The position numbers and the translations under genes were made by a program. DNA of 64,000 bases from Winogradskyella eckloniae (GTDB lineage: Bacteria > Bacteroidota > Bacteroidia > Flavobacteriales > Flavobacteriaceae). Location: the NCBI RefSeq assembly GCF_013249045.1, contig NZ_JABRWP010000002.1, forward strand, positions 62,001-126,000, read 5' to 3'. The notes beneath the pieces are model-generated. The model was not told the DNA's origin and searched no databases. It saw only the letters and a list, made by a program, of their open reading frames with translations. Within the stretch, counting starts at the first letter, position 1; every line of letters begins with the position of its first letter. Positions 8,515 to 17,919 of this stretch are shown here, one piece after another.

Positions 8515-10362
8515 CTATTCTACCGTAACAGATTTTGCTAGATTTCTTGGTTGATCAACATTTTTATCTAATAATACTGCAATATGGTATGATAATAATT
8601 GTAACGGAATTGTTGTTAAGAGCGGTGTAAGACACTCTAATGTCTCAGGTACCTCAATAACGTGATCAGCAAGTTCTTTTACACTTACATCACCTTTAGT
8701 TACAATACCTATTATTTTTCCTTTTCTAGATTTTATTTCTTGAATATTACTTACCACTTTTTCGTAATGACCCTTCTTAGTTGCAATCACAAATACAGGC
8801 ATTTGTTCATCAATTAAGGCAATAGGTCCGTGTTTCATTTCTGCAGCTGGATACCCTTCTGCATGTATGTAAGAAATCTCTTTTAATTTTAAAGCACCTT
8901 CTAAGGCGACAGGGAAATTAAATCCGCGTCCTAGATATAGACAGTTTTTTGAATCTTTATAAATTTCGGCTACAGATTTCACATAAGCATCAGATTTTAA
9001 CGCTTCTTCAACTTTTCCAGGAATGGTTTCTAATTCTATAAGATGATGTCTAAACTCAGAACTAGATAATGTCCCTTTTGCTCTAGCCAAACGTAAAGCC
9101 ATTAAAGTTAAAACTGTAATTTGTGTAGTAAATGCTTTTGTTGATGCAACTCCAATTTCTGGTCCAGCGTGCGTATAAGCACCTGCATCAGATTCTCTAG
9201 CGATAGACGAACCAACGACATTACATACTCCAAATACGAATGCGCCTTTAGATTTTGCTAATTTAATTGCGGCTAACGTATCTGCGGTTTCACCAGATTG
9301 CGAGATGGCAATAACAACATCTTTTTCGGTAATTACTGGGTTTCTATATCTAAATTCTGAAGCATATTCTACTTCTACCGGGATTCTAGCCAAATCTTCA
9401 AATATATACTCAGCAACTAAGCCTGCATGCCATGATGTACCACATGCTACTACGATTATTCGGTCTGCGGCTAAGAATTTTTTCATATTATCCTCAACGC
9501 CGGCCATTTTAATAATGGCTTCATTACTTAATAATCGTCCTCTAAAGGTATCTAAGATTGCTTCAGGTTGTTCATAGATTTCTTTTAGCATAAAGTGATC
9601 ATAGCCACCTTTTTCTATTTGCTCTAAGTTTAACTGTAACTCTTGTACATAAGGATCAACTAAGCTGTCGTTTTTTATTTTTCTAATCTTAATATCCTTA
9701 CCTCTTCTGATTATAGCCATTTGCTCATCTTCAAGGTAGATCGCATTTTTAGTATATTCTATAAAAGGCGAAGCGTCACTGGCTATAAAGAATTCGTCAT
9801 CACCAACACCAATAGCCAATGGACTACCAAGTTTTGCAACAACTATTTCATTTGGTTTGTTTTTATCGAAAACCGCGATAGCATATGCACCAACCACTTG
9901 GTTTAAGGCAATTTGTATAGCTTTTCCGAGTTTTAAATTTTCATTTTTCTTGACGTCTTCAATGAGATTTACAAGTACTTCTGTATCTGTATCTGATTTA
10001 AAGGTGTAACCACGTTTTATCAATTCTTTTTTTAGGGAATCGTAATTTTCAATGATACCATTATGAATAATTACAAGATCTCCGGAATTAGAATAATGAG
10101 GATGCGAATTTACATCATTAGGCACACCATGTGTAGCCCATCTTGTATGGCCAATTCCTAATGAACCATCTATTGATATTTCGTTTTCTAATTTTTCTTT
10201 TAGATCAGCAACTTTTCCTTTGGTTTTAGAAAGTTTAATTTCTTTTCCATCGTAAAGCGCAATACCAGCGCTGTCATAGCCACGATATTCTAATCTTTGT
10301 AGTCCTTTAATTATTATAGGATAGGCTTCTCTATGGCCAATATATCCAACAATTCCACACAT
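8515..10362 (-). CDS. glmS: glutamine-fructose-6-phosphate aminotransferase (isomerizing)
   Basis: A 615-residue cytoplasmic enzyme that makes glucosamine-6-phosphate from fructose-6-phosphate and glutamine, the entry to peptidoglycan and lipopolysaccharide amino sugars. The N-terminus MCGIVGYIG provides the nucleophile Cys2 after Met removal. The glutaminase domain covers about 1-220, and two SIS sugar-isomerase domains follow (ACGTSWHAG and SQSGETADT in the first). The C-terminus PRNLAKSVTVE is the conserved tail that closes the active site. It is the last gene of a three-gene operon, 11 bases after a DUF4270 lipoprotein. I see no room for a glmS ribozyme in this gap. Confidence 0.98.
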   Translation of the reverse strand: MCGIVGYIGHREAYPIIIKGLQRLEYRGYDSAGIALYDGKEIKLSKTKGKVADLKEKLENEISIDGSLGIGHTRWATHGVPNDVNSHPHYSNSGDLVIIHNGIIENYDSLKKELIKRGYTFKSDTDTEVLVNLIEDVKKNENLKLGKAIQIALNQVVGAYAIAVFDKNKPNEIVVAKLGSPLAIGVGDDEFFIASDASPFIEYTKNAIYLEDEQMAIIRRGKDIKIRKIKNDSLVDPYVQELQLNLEQIEKGGYDHFMLKEIYEQPEAILDTFRGRLLSNEAIIKMAGVEDNMKKFLAADRIIVVACGTSWHAGLVAEYIFEDLARIPVEVEYASEFRYRNPVITEKDVVIAISQSGETADTLAAIKLAKSKGAFVFGVCNVVGSSIARESDAGAYTHAGPEIGVASTKAFTTQITVLTLMALRLARAKGTLSSSEFRHHLIELETIPGKVEEALKSDAYVKSVAEIYKDSKNCLYLGRGFNFPVALEGALKLKEISYIHAEGYPAAEMKHGPIALIDEQMPVFVIATKKGHYEKVVSNIQEIKSRKGKIIGIVTKGDVSVKELADHVIEVPETLECLTPLLTTIPLQLLSYHIAVLLDKNVDQPRNLAKSVTVE

Positions 10363-10373
10363 AGGTTAATTTT

Positions 10374-12080
10374 TTAGTTATTTGGTTCTGTATAATAAAT
10401 TTCTAAATATACTTTTTTACTGTCATCATTAGTGTTATTACCATGTAATACCACACCTCTTGGCGATATTGTAGAACTTGCAGGTACTGTAAAATCAATG
10501 TCAGATGCGGTTTGCACTTTTCTCTGTGCAATTGATTCTTCCAGATTAACATTTAAAGAAACAGACAAACCTAATTCTATGTTAGTAGAATCTCTTAATA
10601 ATAAATTATTAATATGATCTGTAATTTTAAATTTATATTTTACACCTGCACTTGTTGGGTCATCTTCATCAACACGTTCTAATGGACCAAGGTGATTTAC
10701 TATTGAGAACGAAGGTAAAGTATTATTAAGACCATCTAAATAATAATCTATCAACGGTGAGTTATTATCTATATCATACAAATAGAGGCGATTAGGTTCG
10801 TTGTTCTGCACAATATCTTGGTCAACATAAAAAACTAAATTGGCTTCATTCACTAAACGTTTAGAGCTAACAAATTCATTATTTTCAAGGACAACAAAAT
10901 CAGATCTGAATTTTTCAAAATTTGATATACCTGCTTCTTCATCGTACATGCCTTGAAATAATTTAACACCAGCTATCGCTCCTTGTCCGCCTTTTAAATA
11001 GATTTTACTGTCTCCAGTTTCGGAATTCCCTTCAGTGATAGATTGTGAAAAATCGTTATCAAAAAAGTTTATTTTATTTGGAGAAAAATTAAGGACATAC
11101 GTACCTGTATTTGTTGTTTCTTCTTCGGTACCATCATCATTCACAGTTGTGGTAGTGTTTTTATAATACACCGTAACATTGGCAGTTGTACTATTAGTAT
11201 TTAAAACAATAAAGCTTCCATCACCTGCATCATTAGGTTCTACTTTAAAGTATAGCCCTCTAAAGTAGTCTGCAAAGTTGTTTTGACTACTTAAAACAGC
11301 ATCGCCTTCTTTGTCTAGTATTTTGGTTTGCCAAAATGTTGGGTCTAGCCTAATTCTAATGCCTGGTGCTTGTCTTTCTATAACTTGAGGTAAATCATCA
11401 TCGTCATCATCATCTTCCTCTTCTAATACAAATACATCACTATTTATGGTAATATTGTTATTAGAGCTTTCATAATACGAGGTTTGAGGCTCATCTAAAA
11501 AAATGAGTTCTTCGCCTTCTAAATTAGATATCATTTCAGAATTAGATGCTGTTTTATTAGAGAAGTATGCCTGACTTTCATTAAAATCACCAGCTGGGTC
11601 AAAATCTCTGATAAAGTAGTTGTTTTCAAAGATTCTAAGTTTTATGTTTTTATAAGTGTCTGATTTCGGTATAATTGAATCAATATCATAAATAACGTTA
11701 CCATCGTCATCAAAATCAATTGCTGTATTAAAAAAAGGCATTGTTACAACTACGGAATCTATGGTTGCGTTATCCCCAAATTCTGGATCTACTGTACTTG
11801 GAGCTAATTGCGTAACAAAGCTTGCTATTGTTCTTCCATAAATGTCATCGTATATACCTAATGTACTTAAGCCAGAACCAAAATCATTAGTTTGTACTGG
11901 TCCTAAAGGTTTGGTGTAAGTAATAATATCACTTGAGGCAATTTCAACACTGAAGTTGGTTGCATTGTCGGAATTAATAACGTCGGACTCAATTGTAGCA
12001 AAGTCATTATCACATGCAATGAAACTGCATGCAAGTAATACAAATGCAAATAAATTTAAGGCTAATTTGTTTTTTTTCAT
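10374..12080 (-). CDS. DUF4270-family lipoprotein
   Basis: A 568-residue protein with a lipoprotein signal (CSFIAC, Cys23), probably surface- or periplasm-facing on the outer membrane. It matches the Bacteroidota family DUF4270 in length and in the N-terminal pattern of an STLGIYDDIYGRT-like segment followed by an IDSVVV strand. The rest looks all-beta, with an acidic run of eleven consecutive Asp/Glu (about residues 217-227, EEEDDDDDDD-like). The function of the family is unknown. It lies 5 bases after a glycogen-synthase-like gene and 11 before glmS, so the three are co-transcribed. This suggests a link to envelope sugar metabolism, by context only. Confidence 0.85.
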   Translation of the reverse strand: MKKNKLALNLFAFVLLACSFIACDNDFATIESDVINSDNATNFSVEIASSDIITYTKPLGPVQTNDFGSGLSTLGIYDDIYGRTIASFVTQLAPSTVDPEFGDNATIDSVVVTMPFFNTAIDFDDDGNVIYDIDSIIPKSDTYKNIKLRIFENNYFIRDFDPAGDFNESQAYFSNKTASNSEMISNLEGEELIFLDEPQTSYYESSNNNITINSDVFVLEEEDDDDDDDLPQVIERQAPGIRIRLDPTFWQTKILDKEGDAVLSSQNNFADYFRGLYFKVEPNDAGDGSFIVLNTNSTTANVTVYYKNTTTTVNDDGTEEETTNTGTYVLNFSPNKINFFDNDFSQSITEGNSETGDSKIYLKGGQGAIAGVKLFQGMYDEEAGISNFEKFRSDFVVLENNEFVSSKRLVNEANLVFYVDQDIVQNNEPNRLYLYDIDNNSPLIDYYLDGLNNTLPSFSIVNHLGPLERVDEDDPTSAGVKYKFKITDHINNLLLRDSTNIELGLSVSLNVNLEESIAQRKVQTASDIDFTVPASSTISPRGVVLHGNNTNDDSKKVYLEIYYTEPNN

Positions 12081-12085
12081 AGTAT

Positions 12086-12901
12086 TTAGTTACTGTTAAG
12101 AACAGTATTGGTGTAAAAATCAGTATAAGGATCTGCAAATTCTTCAATAGAAAAATAGTCTAAAACTGGTTTTGATAAATCACTTAAATAAGAATCTAAT
12201 TCATCAGGTAAATCTTGTGAACCTCTTATAATGGCGTCTGAATTATCAATCGCAATTTTCATTAAATTATTATAATTGGGTTCATCTAATAGTTTAGTAG
12301 CTTCCGTGCTCAATCCGTCAAAATTAATTTTAGAGATCATGTCTTTATCTAACGCACCTTCAAATGATTGATTGTATACAGAGGTTACAATTTTACTTTC
12401 CGTAAATAAAGGTTCGGTTTTGTAAAATTCTTTTAAATATAAAGGGAGTAAAGAGGCTAACCAGCCATTTACGTGAATAATATCTGGAGCCCAATTTAAT
12501 TTTTTAACGGTTTCTATAACCCCTTTAGCAAAGAAAATGGCGCGTTCATCGTTGTCAGAAAATAGTTTTCCGTCTTCATCAGTCAATGTCGCTTTTCGCT
12601 TAAAATAATCTTCATTGTCTATAAAGTAAACCTGAATACGTTCTTTTGGAATTGAGGCGACTTTAATTATTAATGGCATATCTAAATCATTAATAACTAA
12701 ATTGATACCAGAAAGTCTAATGACTTCGTGTAATTGATGTCTTCTTTCATTAATATTACCAAAACGAGGCATAAATATTCTAATCTGACCTCCTTGTTTG
12801 TTTACCATTCTAGGCGCTTCAAACGACATTGAAGAAATCTCTGTTTCTGGTAAATATGGAACGACTTCCGAGGACACATATAATATTCGTTTATCTTTCA
12901 T
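12086..12901 (-). CDS. truncated glycogen/starch synthase-like protein (GT5 N-lobe only)
   Basis: A 271-residue protein whose start (KRILYVSSEVVPY) and a central region with PDIIHVNGW-like and ASLLPLYLK motifs match the N-terminal catalytic lobe of GT5 glycogen synthases. Two things argue against ordinary activity. The C-terminal Rossmann lobe that holds most of the nucleotide-sugar site is absent (the family is usually about 480 residues), and the KTGGL motif that binds ADP-glucose is replaced by ETEISSM (19-25). It heads an operon with a DUF4270 lipoprotein and glmS. A sugar-phosphate-sensing or scaffold role is possible but is inference. The gene reaches its stop without sign of frameshift, so it is a stable short form. 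Confidence 0.8.
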   Translation of the reverse strand: MKDKRILYVSSEVVPYLPETEISSMSFEAPRMVNKQGGQIRIFMPRFGNINERRHQLHEVIRLSGINLVINDLDMPLIIKVASIPKERIQVYFIDNEDYFKRKATLTDEDGKLFSDNDERAIFFAKGVIETVKKLNWAPDIIHVNGWLASLLPLYLKEFYKTEPLFTESKIVTSVYNQSFEGALDKDMISKINFDGLSTEATKLLDEPNYNNLMKIAIDNSDAIIRGSQDLPDELDSYLSDLSKPVLDYFSIEEFADPYTDFYTNTVLNSN

Positions 12902-12939
12902 AAATCTGCTTCTTTTGAAAATTAAGAGTAAAAAACATG

Positions 12940-12947
12940 CAAAATTA
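12940..12947 (-). promoter_or_regulatory. candidate -7 element TAATTTTG for the GT5-like/DUF4270/glmS operon
   Basis: The minus-strand box TAATTTTG matches TAnnTTTG, 39 bases before the ATG. It lies back to back with the panC promoter, so the two divergent operons share about 50 bases of control DNA. Confidence 0.5.
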
Positions 12948-12953
12948 CAAAAT

Positions 12954-12986
12954 TTTGGGCAGATTGCTAGTATTATATTATGTTTG
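12954..12986 (+). promoter_or_regulatory. panC promoter, TTTG-N21-TATGTTTG
   Basis: The -33 element TTTG (12954-12957) and the perfect -7 element TATGTTTG (12979-12986) are 21 bases apart, within the Bacteroidota spacing. The predicted start near 12992 leaves a leader of about 20 nt before the GTG start of panC. Confidence 0.75.
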
Positions 12987-13011
12987 CACGCGTTAATTTT
13001 TTGTTAGTACC

Positions 13012-13863
13012 GTGAAAAAATATCACAATAAATCCGAATTATCACATTATCTAGATAATTTAAGGGACGATGGAGTTACGATTGGGTTTGTTCCTACAAT
13101 GGGAGCATTGCACAATGGTCATTTGTCATTGGTCAATACAGCCCTTGATGAAAACGACTTTATTGTGGTTAGTATTTTTGTAAATCCAACACAGTTTGAT
13201 AATCAAGAAGATTTAGTAAAATATCCGAGAACATTAGAGGAGGATATTAATTTATTAAAATCCGTAAGTAAAGATAAGATCTGTGTTTATGCGCCTACAG
13301 TAGAAGATATCTATGGTAAAGACATTGTGTCTAAATCCTTTAAGTTTGATGGTTTAGAACAGCAAATGGAAGGAGCATTTAGGGCAGGTCATTTTGATGG
13401 TGTTGGGACTATTGTAAAGCGATTATTTGAAATAGTAGAACCAAAAAAGGCCTATTTTGGAGAGAAGGATTTTCAGCAATTACAAATCATTAAAAAACTA
13501 GTAGAATTGTACAATTTGCCCGTTAATATCGTTGGCTGTCCAATTCATAGAGCCAAAGATGGTTTGGCAATGAGTTCTAGAAATACAAGATTAACCAAGG
13601 CTCATAGGGCAGAAGCCCCTTTTATTTATAAAACGTTACAGTCGGCCAAAGCGAAATTTAAAACCAATAGCGCTCAAAAAGTTACAAAATGGGTAGAAGC
13701 TCAATTTAAAAAAAACGAACTTTTAGAATTAGAGTATGTTATTATTGCAGATATTAGCACTTTGAAACCTGTGAAAAGGAAATCATCAAAAAGGTTATAT
13801 AGAGTATTTATTGCAGTATATGCAGGCGATATTAGACTTATCGATAATATAGCATTAAATTAA
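13012..13863 (+). CDS. panC: pantothenate synthetase
   Basis: A 283-residue cytoplasmic ligase joining pantoate and beta-alanine with ATP to give pantothenate, the coenzyme A precursor. The nucleotidyltransferase signature is clear: [14 protein letters not shown] with the HxGH motif at residues 34-37, then GEKDFQQL and [10 protein letters not shown]. The start is GTG (13012). No in-frame ATG precedes the HxGH motif, and the promoter fits this GTG. The next gene, panD, supplies its beta-alanine, 13 bases downstream. Confidence 0.97.
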   Translation: MKKYHNKSELSHYLDNLRDDGVTIGFVPTMGALHNGHLSLVNTALDENDFIVVSIFVNPTQFDNQEDLVKYPRTLEEDINLLKSVSKDKICVYAPTVEDIYGKDIVSKSFKFDGLEQQMEGAFRAGHFDGVGTIVKRLFEIVEPKKAYFGEKDFQQLQIIKKLVELYNLPVNIVGCPIHRAKDGLAMSSRNTRLTKAHRAEAPFIYKTLQSAKAKFKTNSAQKVTKWVEAQFKKNELLELEYVIIADISTLKPVKRKSSKRLYRVFIAVYAGDIRLIDNIALN

Positions 13864-13876
13864 TTATCTTTGTAAA

Positions 13877-14227
13877 ATGCAAATACAAGTTGTAAAATCA
13901 AAAATTCACCGTGTAAAGGTGACAGGAGCAGCATTAAACTATATTGGTAGTATTACTATTGATGAAGATTTAATGGATGCGGCAAACATTATTCAAGGTG
14001 AAAAGGTTCAGATTGTAAATAATGACAATGGTGAACGTTTAGAAACGTATTGTATTCCTGGCCCTAGAAAAAGTGGAGAAATCACACTTAATGGCGCTGC
14101 AGCACGAAAAGTTGCTATAGGAGATACTTTAATTCTTATTACCTATGCTTTTATGGATATTGAAGATGCTAAAGTATTTAAGCCATCTTTAGTGTTTCCG
14201 GATGAGGCTACAAATCTTCTAAATTAA
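13877..14227 (+). CDS. panD: aspartate 1-decarboxylase
   Basis: A 116-residue pyruvoyl enzyme that makes beta-alanine from aspartate for PanC. Self-cleavage would occur between Gly24 and Ser25 in YIGSITID, turning Ser25 into the pyruvoyl group. The length and the GAAARK motif near residues 72-78 are typical. It sits between panC and a membrane-protein gene whose TTG start follows 4 bases after its stop. Confidence 0.97.
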   Translation: MQIQVVKSKIHRVKVTGAALNYIGSITIDEDLMDAANIIQGEKVQIVNNDNGERLETYCIPGPRKSGEITLNGAAARKVAIGDTLILITYAFMDIEDAKVFKPSLVFPDEATNLLN

Positions 14228-14231
14228 GAAA

Positions 14232-15191
14232 TTGCCTAACCCAAAATCCATCCTAAAAGTTGTAGTTCCTCTTCTATTAGGCGTAGGATTAGTGTGGTAT
14301 TCTTTATCTAAAATTTCAATTCCTACATTGGTTCAGTATTTTAAGGATGCGAACTATTTTTGGATAATTTTAGGTGTCGTATTGGGTATTTTAAGTCATA
14401 TGTCTAGAGCATATCGTTGGTTGTTTATGGCAGAACCATTGGGTTATAAGCCAAAATTTGCCAATAGCTTTATGGCTGTATATTCTGCGTATTTAATAAA
14501 CTTTACAATTCCAAGAGCAGGTGAAATAGCGAGAGCTTCCATTTTAGTGAATTATGAAGGCATTCCTTTTGATAAAGGTTTTGGTTCCATCGTTGCAGAG
14601 CGAATCGCAGATACAATAATGTTATTGGTAATAATTGCAATAGCGTTTTTCTTAGAATTTGAATTCATATTTAATTTTTTTACCTCAAAGTTTAATCCTA
14701 AAATGCTCTTTGTTTTAGGTGTTGTATTGCTTCTCGTCGGTTTTGTGGTGTTTATGTTTATCAGAAAAAGTCGAGGTAAAATAGCACTCAAAGTAAAGGC
14801 CTTTGTCGCTGGTCTTATTGAAGGAGTTTTTAGCATTTTTAAGATGAAAAAAAAATGGGCATTTATAAGTCATACCATCTTCATATGGCTTATGTATGTT
14901 CTAATGTTTTATGTAACCACCTTTGCGTTGCCACAATTAGAACACATTTCTATGGCAGCGATATTAATTGGTTTTATACTAGCAAGTTTTAGTATTGCGG
15001 CTACAAATGGTGGAATTGGTTCCTTTCCTGAAGCTGTAGTTATAGCATTTCTATTATTTGGCATGTTAGAAGAGCCAAGCAGAGCATTTGGTTGGATAAT
15101 GTGGTCCACGCAAACTTTAGTAATTATTGTGTTAGGTGGTTTATCGTTATTATATTTGCCTATCTATAATAGAAATAAAACAGCAGCTTAG
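14232..15191 (+). CDS. YbhN/UPF0104-family membrane protein (lysylphosphatidylglycerol synthase TM region-like)
   Basis: A 319-residue polytopic inner-membrane protein with about eight hydrophobic segments, the first near residues 8-25. It shows family features such as SHMSRAYRW (about 55-63), the PRAGEIARA-like motif (about 95-103) and a C-terminal GGIGSFPEA motif. This is the flippase-like domain family found in MprF and standing alone as YbhN. The substrate is unknown. The start is TTG at 14232, since the next ATG (14401) would cut off the first membrane segment. Close spacing puts it in the panC-panD transcript. Any link to pantothenate may be synteny rather than function. Confidence 0.82.
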   Translation: MPNPKSILKVVVPLLLGVGLVWYSLSKISIPTLVQYFKDANYFWIILGVVLGILSHMSRAYRWLFMAEPLGYKPKFANSFMAVYSAYLINFTIPRAGEIARASILVNYEGIPFDKGFGSIVAERIADTIMLLVIIAIAFFLEFEFIFNFFTSKFNPKMLFVLGVVLLLVGFVVFMFIRKSRGKIALKVKAFVAGLIEGVFSIFKMKKKWAFISHTIFIWLMYVLMFYVTTFALPQLEHISMAAILIGFILASFSIAATNGGIGSFPEAVVIAFLLFGMLEEPSRAFGWIMWSTQTLVIIVLGGLSLLYLPIYNRNKTAA

Positions 15192-15228
15192 AAATATTTT
15201 TTAACTTGCTAATTTGATTAATATCATT

Positions 15229-16377
15229 ATGAAGAATTTTTACCTACTACTTATAAGTCTGTTTTTTGCGTTTAATCTTCAAGCGCAAGCGATTTATAAA
15301 ACCATAGATTCTTATAAACTTGAAGGAAAACGCGAATTAAAAATTCAGTTACCAAGAAATTATAATCCAGAAGAGAAACGAACCTATCCTTTAATTGTAG
15401 TTTTAGATGGAGACTATTTGTTTGAGCCTATAGCAGGTAATATTGATTACCAGTCGTATTGGGAAGACATACCAGATTGTATTGTAGTAGGAGTTAAGCA
15501 AGGGAGTACTAGAGATGATGATTTCTTTTATGATGAAGAGACTAATTTTCCGGCACAAGAAGGTGCGGCATTCTATGAGTTTTTGGCAGCAGAATTATTA
15601 CCATATATTGAAGATACTTATAAAGCTTCAAACTTTAGAATTATTGTTGGGCATGATCTAAGCGCTAATTTTATTAATTATTATTTATTTAAGGAGCAGC
15701 CACTTTTTAGAGCATATGTGGCTTTAAGTCCCGATTTTGCTCCAGAAATTAAAGACAGATTAAAACAACGATTTGAAATTTTACAACAAGAAACCTTTTA
15801 TTATTTAGCGACAGGAGATGCGGATTTAAAAAGTCTAAGATCTTCAATTATAGAAAGTGATTCTATTTTTTCCTCCATAGAAAATGAAAAATTACTCTAT
15901 AAATTTGATGACTTTGAAGACGCTAACCATTATGGTTTAGTAGGTAGAGGAATTCCGAAAGCTTTAAATCAAATATTCGGACTTTTTAAACCCATAAATG
16001 CAAAAGAGTATAAAGAAAAAGTGCTGACCTACGAAGGTTCTCCTTACGATTATCTGGTTAAAAAATACGAAGACATAGAATATTTCTATGGATTTGAAAA
16101 AAAGTTAATTGAAAACGATATTAGAGCTATTGCCGCAGCAAGTAATAAAAAAGATGATTTAGAATCCTTAGAGAAGTTAACAAAGCTGGTTAAGAAAAAT
16201 TTCCCAAAATCAATGCTAAGTTCTTATTATTCAGGTATGTTGTATGAAAAAGAAGGTAACTTAAGAAAAGCCTTAATTCAATATAAATCTGGGTTATTGT
16301 TACAGCCATCTCAGTTTATAGATAAGGAAATTATGCTCGAAAAAATGTACGATACGCAAGAAGCATTAAACGATTAG
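15229..16377 (+). CDS. esterase-D-like alpha/beta hydrolase with Asp at the nucleophile position (copy 1)
   Basis: A 382-residue secreted protein, starting at the ATG 15229, where a signal peptide (ending NLQAQA) begins. A TTG at 15214 is also possible. The fold matches putative esterases of the Esterase-D/IroE type: a strand ending VVLDGDYLFEP, then the nucleophile elbow. That elbow reads VGHDLSA instead of the usual GHSxGG, placing Asp143 where the catalytic serine should be. His234 in a DANHYGLV context may be the catalytic histidine. A C-terminal helical segment resembles TPR repeats. It is a tandem paralog of the next gene, with Asp143 and His234 at identical positions. It may be a pseudo-enzyme or a hydrolase with another mechanism. 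Confidence 0.75.
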   Translation: MKNFYLLLISLFFAFNLQAQAIYKTIDSYKLEGKRELKIQLPRNYNPEEKRTYPLIVVLDGDYLFEPIAGNIDYQSYWEDIPDCIVVGVKQGSTRDDDFFYDEETNFPAQEGAAFYEFLAAELLPYIEDTYKASNFRIIVGHDLSANFINYYLFKEQPLFRAYVALSPDFAPEIKDRLKQRFEILQQETFYYLATGDADLKSLRSSIIESDSIFSSIENEKLLYKFDDFEDANHYGLVGRGIPKALNQIFGLFKPINAKEYKEKVLTYEGSPYDYLVKKYEDIEYFYGFEKKLIENDIRAIAAASNKKDDLESLEKLTKLVKKNFPKSMLSSYYSGMLYEKEGNLRKALIQYKSGLLLQPSQFIDKEIMLEKMYDTQEALND

Positions 16378-16455
16378 GTGTATTTCATCGAAAAAAATTG
16401 ACTATTTGACGATAATTAACTATGTTTGGTGTCCCAAAACTAAACCTACTTAATT

Positions 16456-17652
16456 ATGAGAAAAACTATTCTAGTAGTTCTTACTTGTTTTATTTGTGTG
16501 TTGTCCTATGCGCAAATTACCTACGAAGAGATTTCTTCCTCGCGTTTAAATTCTAAACGTCAATTAAAGATAAAATTACCTACAGATTATGATTCAAAGG
16601 CAGATAAAAAGTATCCGCTTATTATTGTTTTTGATGGTGATTACTTATTTGAGCCTGTAACTGGCCAGGTAGATTTTCAAACCTATTTTGATGATATGCC
16701 AAGCTCTATCGTAGTTGGTGTAATGCAAGGAGAGGAACGTGTATACGATAGTTATTACGAACCACAAACAGGCTTACCAACAGAGTCTGGTATACGATTT
16801 CACGAGTTTGTGTCCGAAGAATTATTACCATATTTAGATGGTAAATACAAAACAAGTAAATTTAGAGTAGCTGTAGGTCATGATATCATGGGTAATTTCA
16901 TAAACTCATATTTATTTAAAGAAGAATTAGAGTTTCAGGCTTATGTATGTATTAGTCCAGATTTTGTAGGTTCGTTGAGAAATTTTGTTTCAAAACGTTT
17001 AGCGCTTTATAAGACAGATGTTTTTTATTACATGGCGACTGCAGAAAAAGATATACCAGAAATTAGAAAGAACATTATATCTACAAATGAATTAATTGAA
17101 GCTGTTGAAAATAAAAACTTAACCTATTACTTCGATGATTTTAAAGGCGAAACACATTATACCTTGGTTACAGGAGCAATATCTAGATCTTTTGATAAGA
17201 TTTTTTCAATTTACAATCCGCTTAGGGAAAAAGAATTAGAAGAAAAGGTGTTACCATATGAGGGAACTTTAGATGAATATTTAGTTGATCGCTATAAAAG
17301 AATAGAAAAACTATTCGGAATTGAAAAAGATATCAGTGAGGAAGAATTAGAAAAAGTAGCAAAAGTAGCGGAACAAAGAGAAGATTATAAATCGTTATTT
17401 AAGTTAGGGATATTAGCCAATAAACTACATCCAGAAACCTTATTGGGAACATTTTATTTGGCACAGTCTGCTGAAAAATTAGGAAAAACTAAAAAAGCTA
17501 AAAAGTTATATGAAGATGCTTTAACCTTAAATGACGTTAGTCATATCAATAGAGATTTTATATTTTCTAAAATAGATGAATTAGCATTAACCTTGGTTGA
17601 TGTAGATGAAGAAGACACAGAAGAAGACGTTATTGAGGATGAAGAAAAGTAA
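16456..17652 (+). CDS. esterase-D-like alpha/beta hydrolase with Asp at the nucleophile position (copy 2)
   Basis: A 398-residue secreted paralog of the preceding gene, with similarity across the whole length, including the VFDGDYLFEPVTG strand and the C-terminal TPR-like helices. The signal peptide ends SYAQ. The nucleophile elbow reads VGHDIMGN, again with Asp143, and the putative catalytic His234 lies in ETHYTLV. The substitution in both copies argues that it is old and selected, not a recent mutation. The end is very acidic (DVDEEDTEEDVIEDEEK). The pair arose by tandem duplication. What it acts on is unknown. Confidence 0.75.
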   Translation: MRKTILVVLTCFICVLSYAQITYEEISSSRLNSKRQLKIKLPTDYDSKADKKYPLIIVFDGDYLFEPVTGQVDFQTYFDDMPSSIVVGVMQGEERVYDSYYEPQTGLPTESGIRFHEFVSEELLPYLDGKYKTSKFRVAVGHDIMGNFINSYLFKEELEFQAYVCISPDFVGSLRNFVSKRLALYKTDVFYYMATAEKDIPEIRKNIISTNELIEAVENKNLTYYFDDFKGETHYTLVTGAISRSFDKIFSIYNPLREKELEEKVLPYEGTLDEYLVDRYKRIEKLFGIEKDISEEELEKVAKVAEQREDYKSLFKLGILANKLHPETLLGTFYLAQSAEKLGKTKKAKKLYEDALTLNDVSHINRDFIFSKIDELALTLVDVDEEDTEEDVIEDEEK

Positions 17653-17919
17653 AAAGCATAAGATGTCTACAGATTATTTTTTTGAACATATTTTTAAAAA
17701 ATCAAAGCATTTTTTAATATCTAATTGGCCTTCAAAAATAGCTGCAATAAAAGTTTTAGCGATTGTGTCTTGGTTTAAAGACATCAACTAAAACCTTGTT
17801 TGCTTAAAAACAGGAGTCACTTGATATAAATATAGATTGCCTCCAACATTTCGTTTGAAGAAATTCTTTAATTTAGCTGTTCTTAACTAAATAGATTGCT
17901 GTTTGTTCAGCACAAGAAC

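Noticed and set aside
10363-10373. possible glmS ribozyme
   Set aside because: The upstream gene ends 11 bases away and there is no space for the ribozyme.
17606-17791. 61-codon plus-strand frame at the end of the second hydrolase gene
   Set aside because: It overlaps the acidic tail in another frame and is only lysine-rich and AT-driven. No promoter, family match or terminator supports it.
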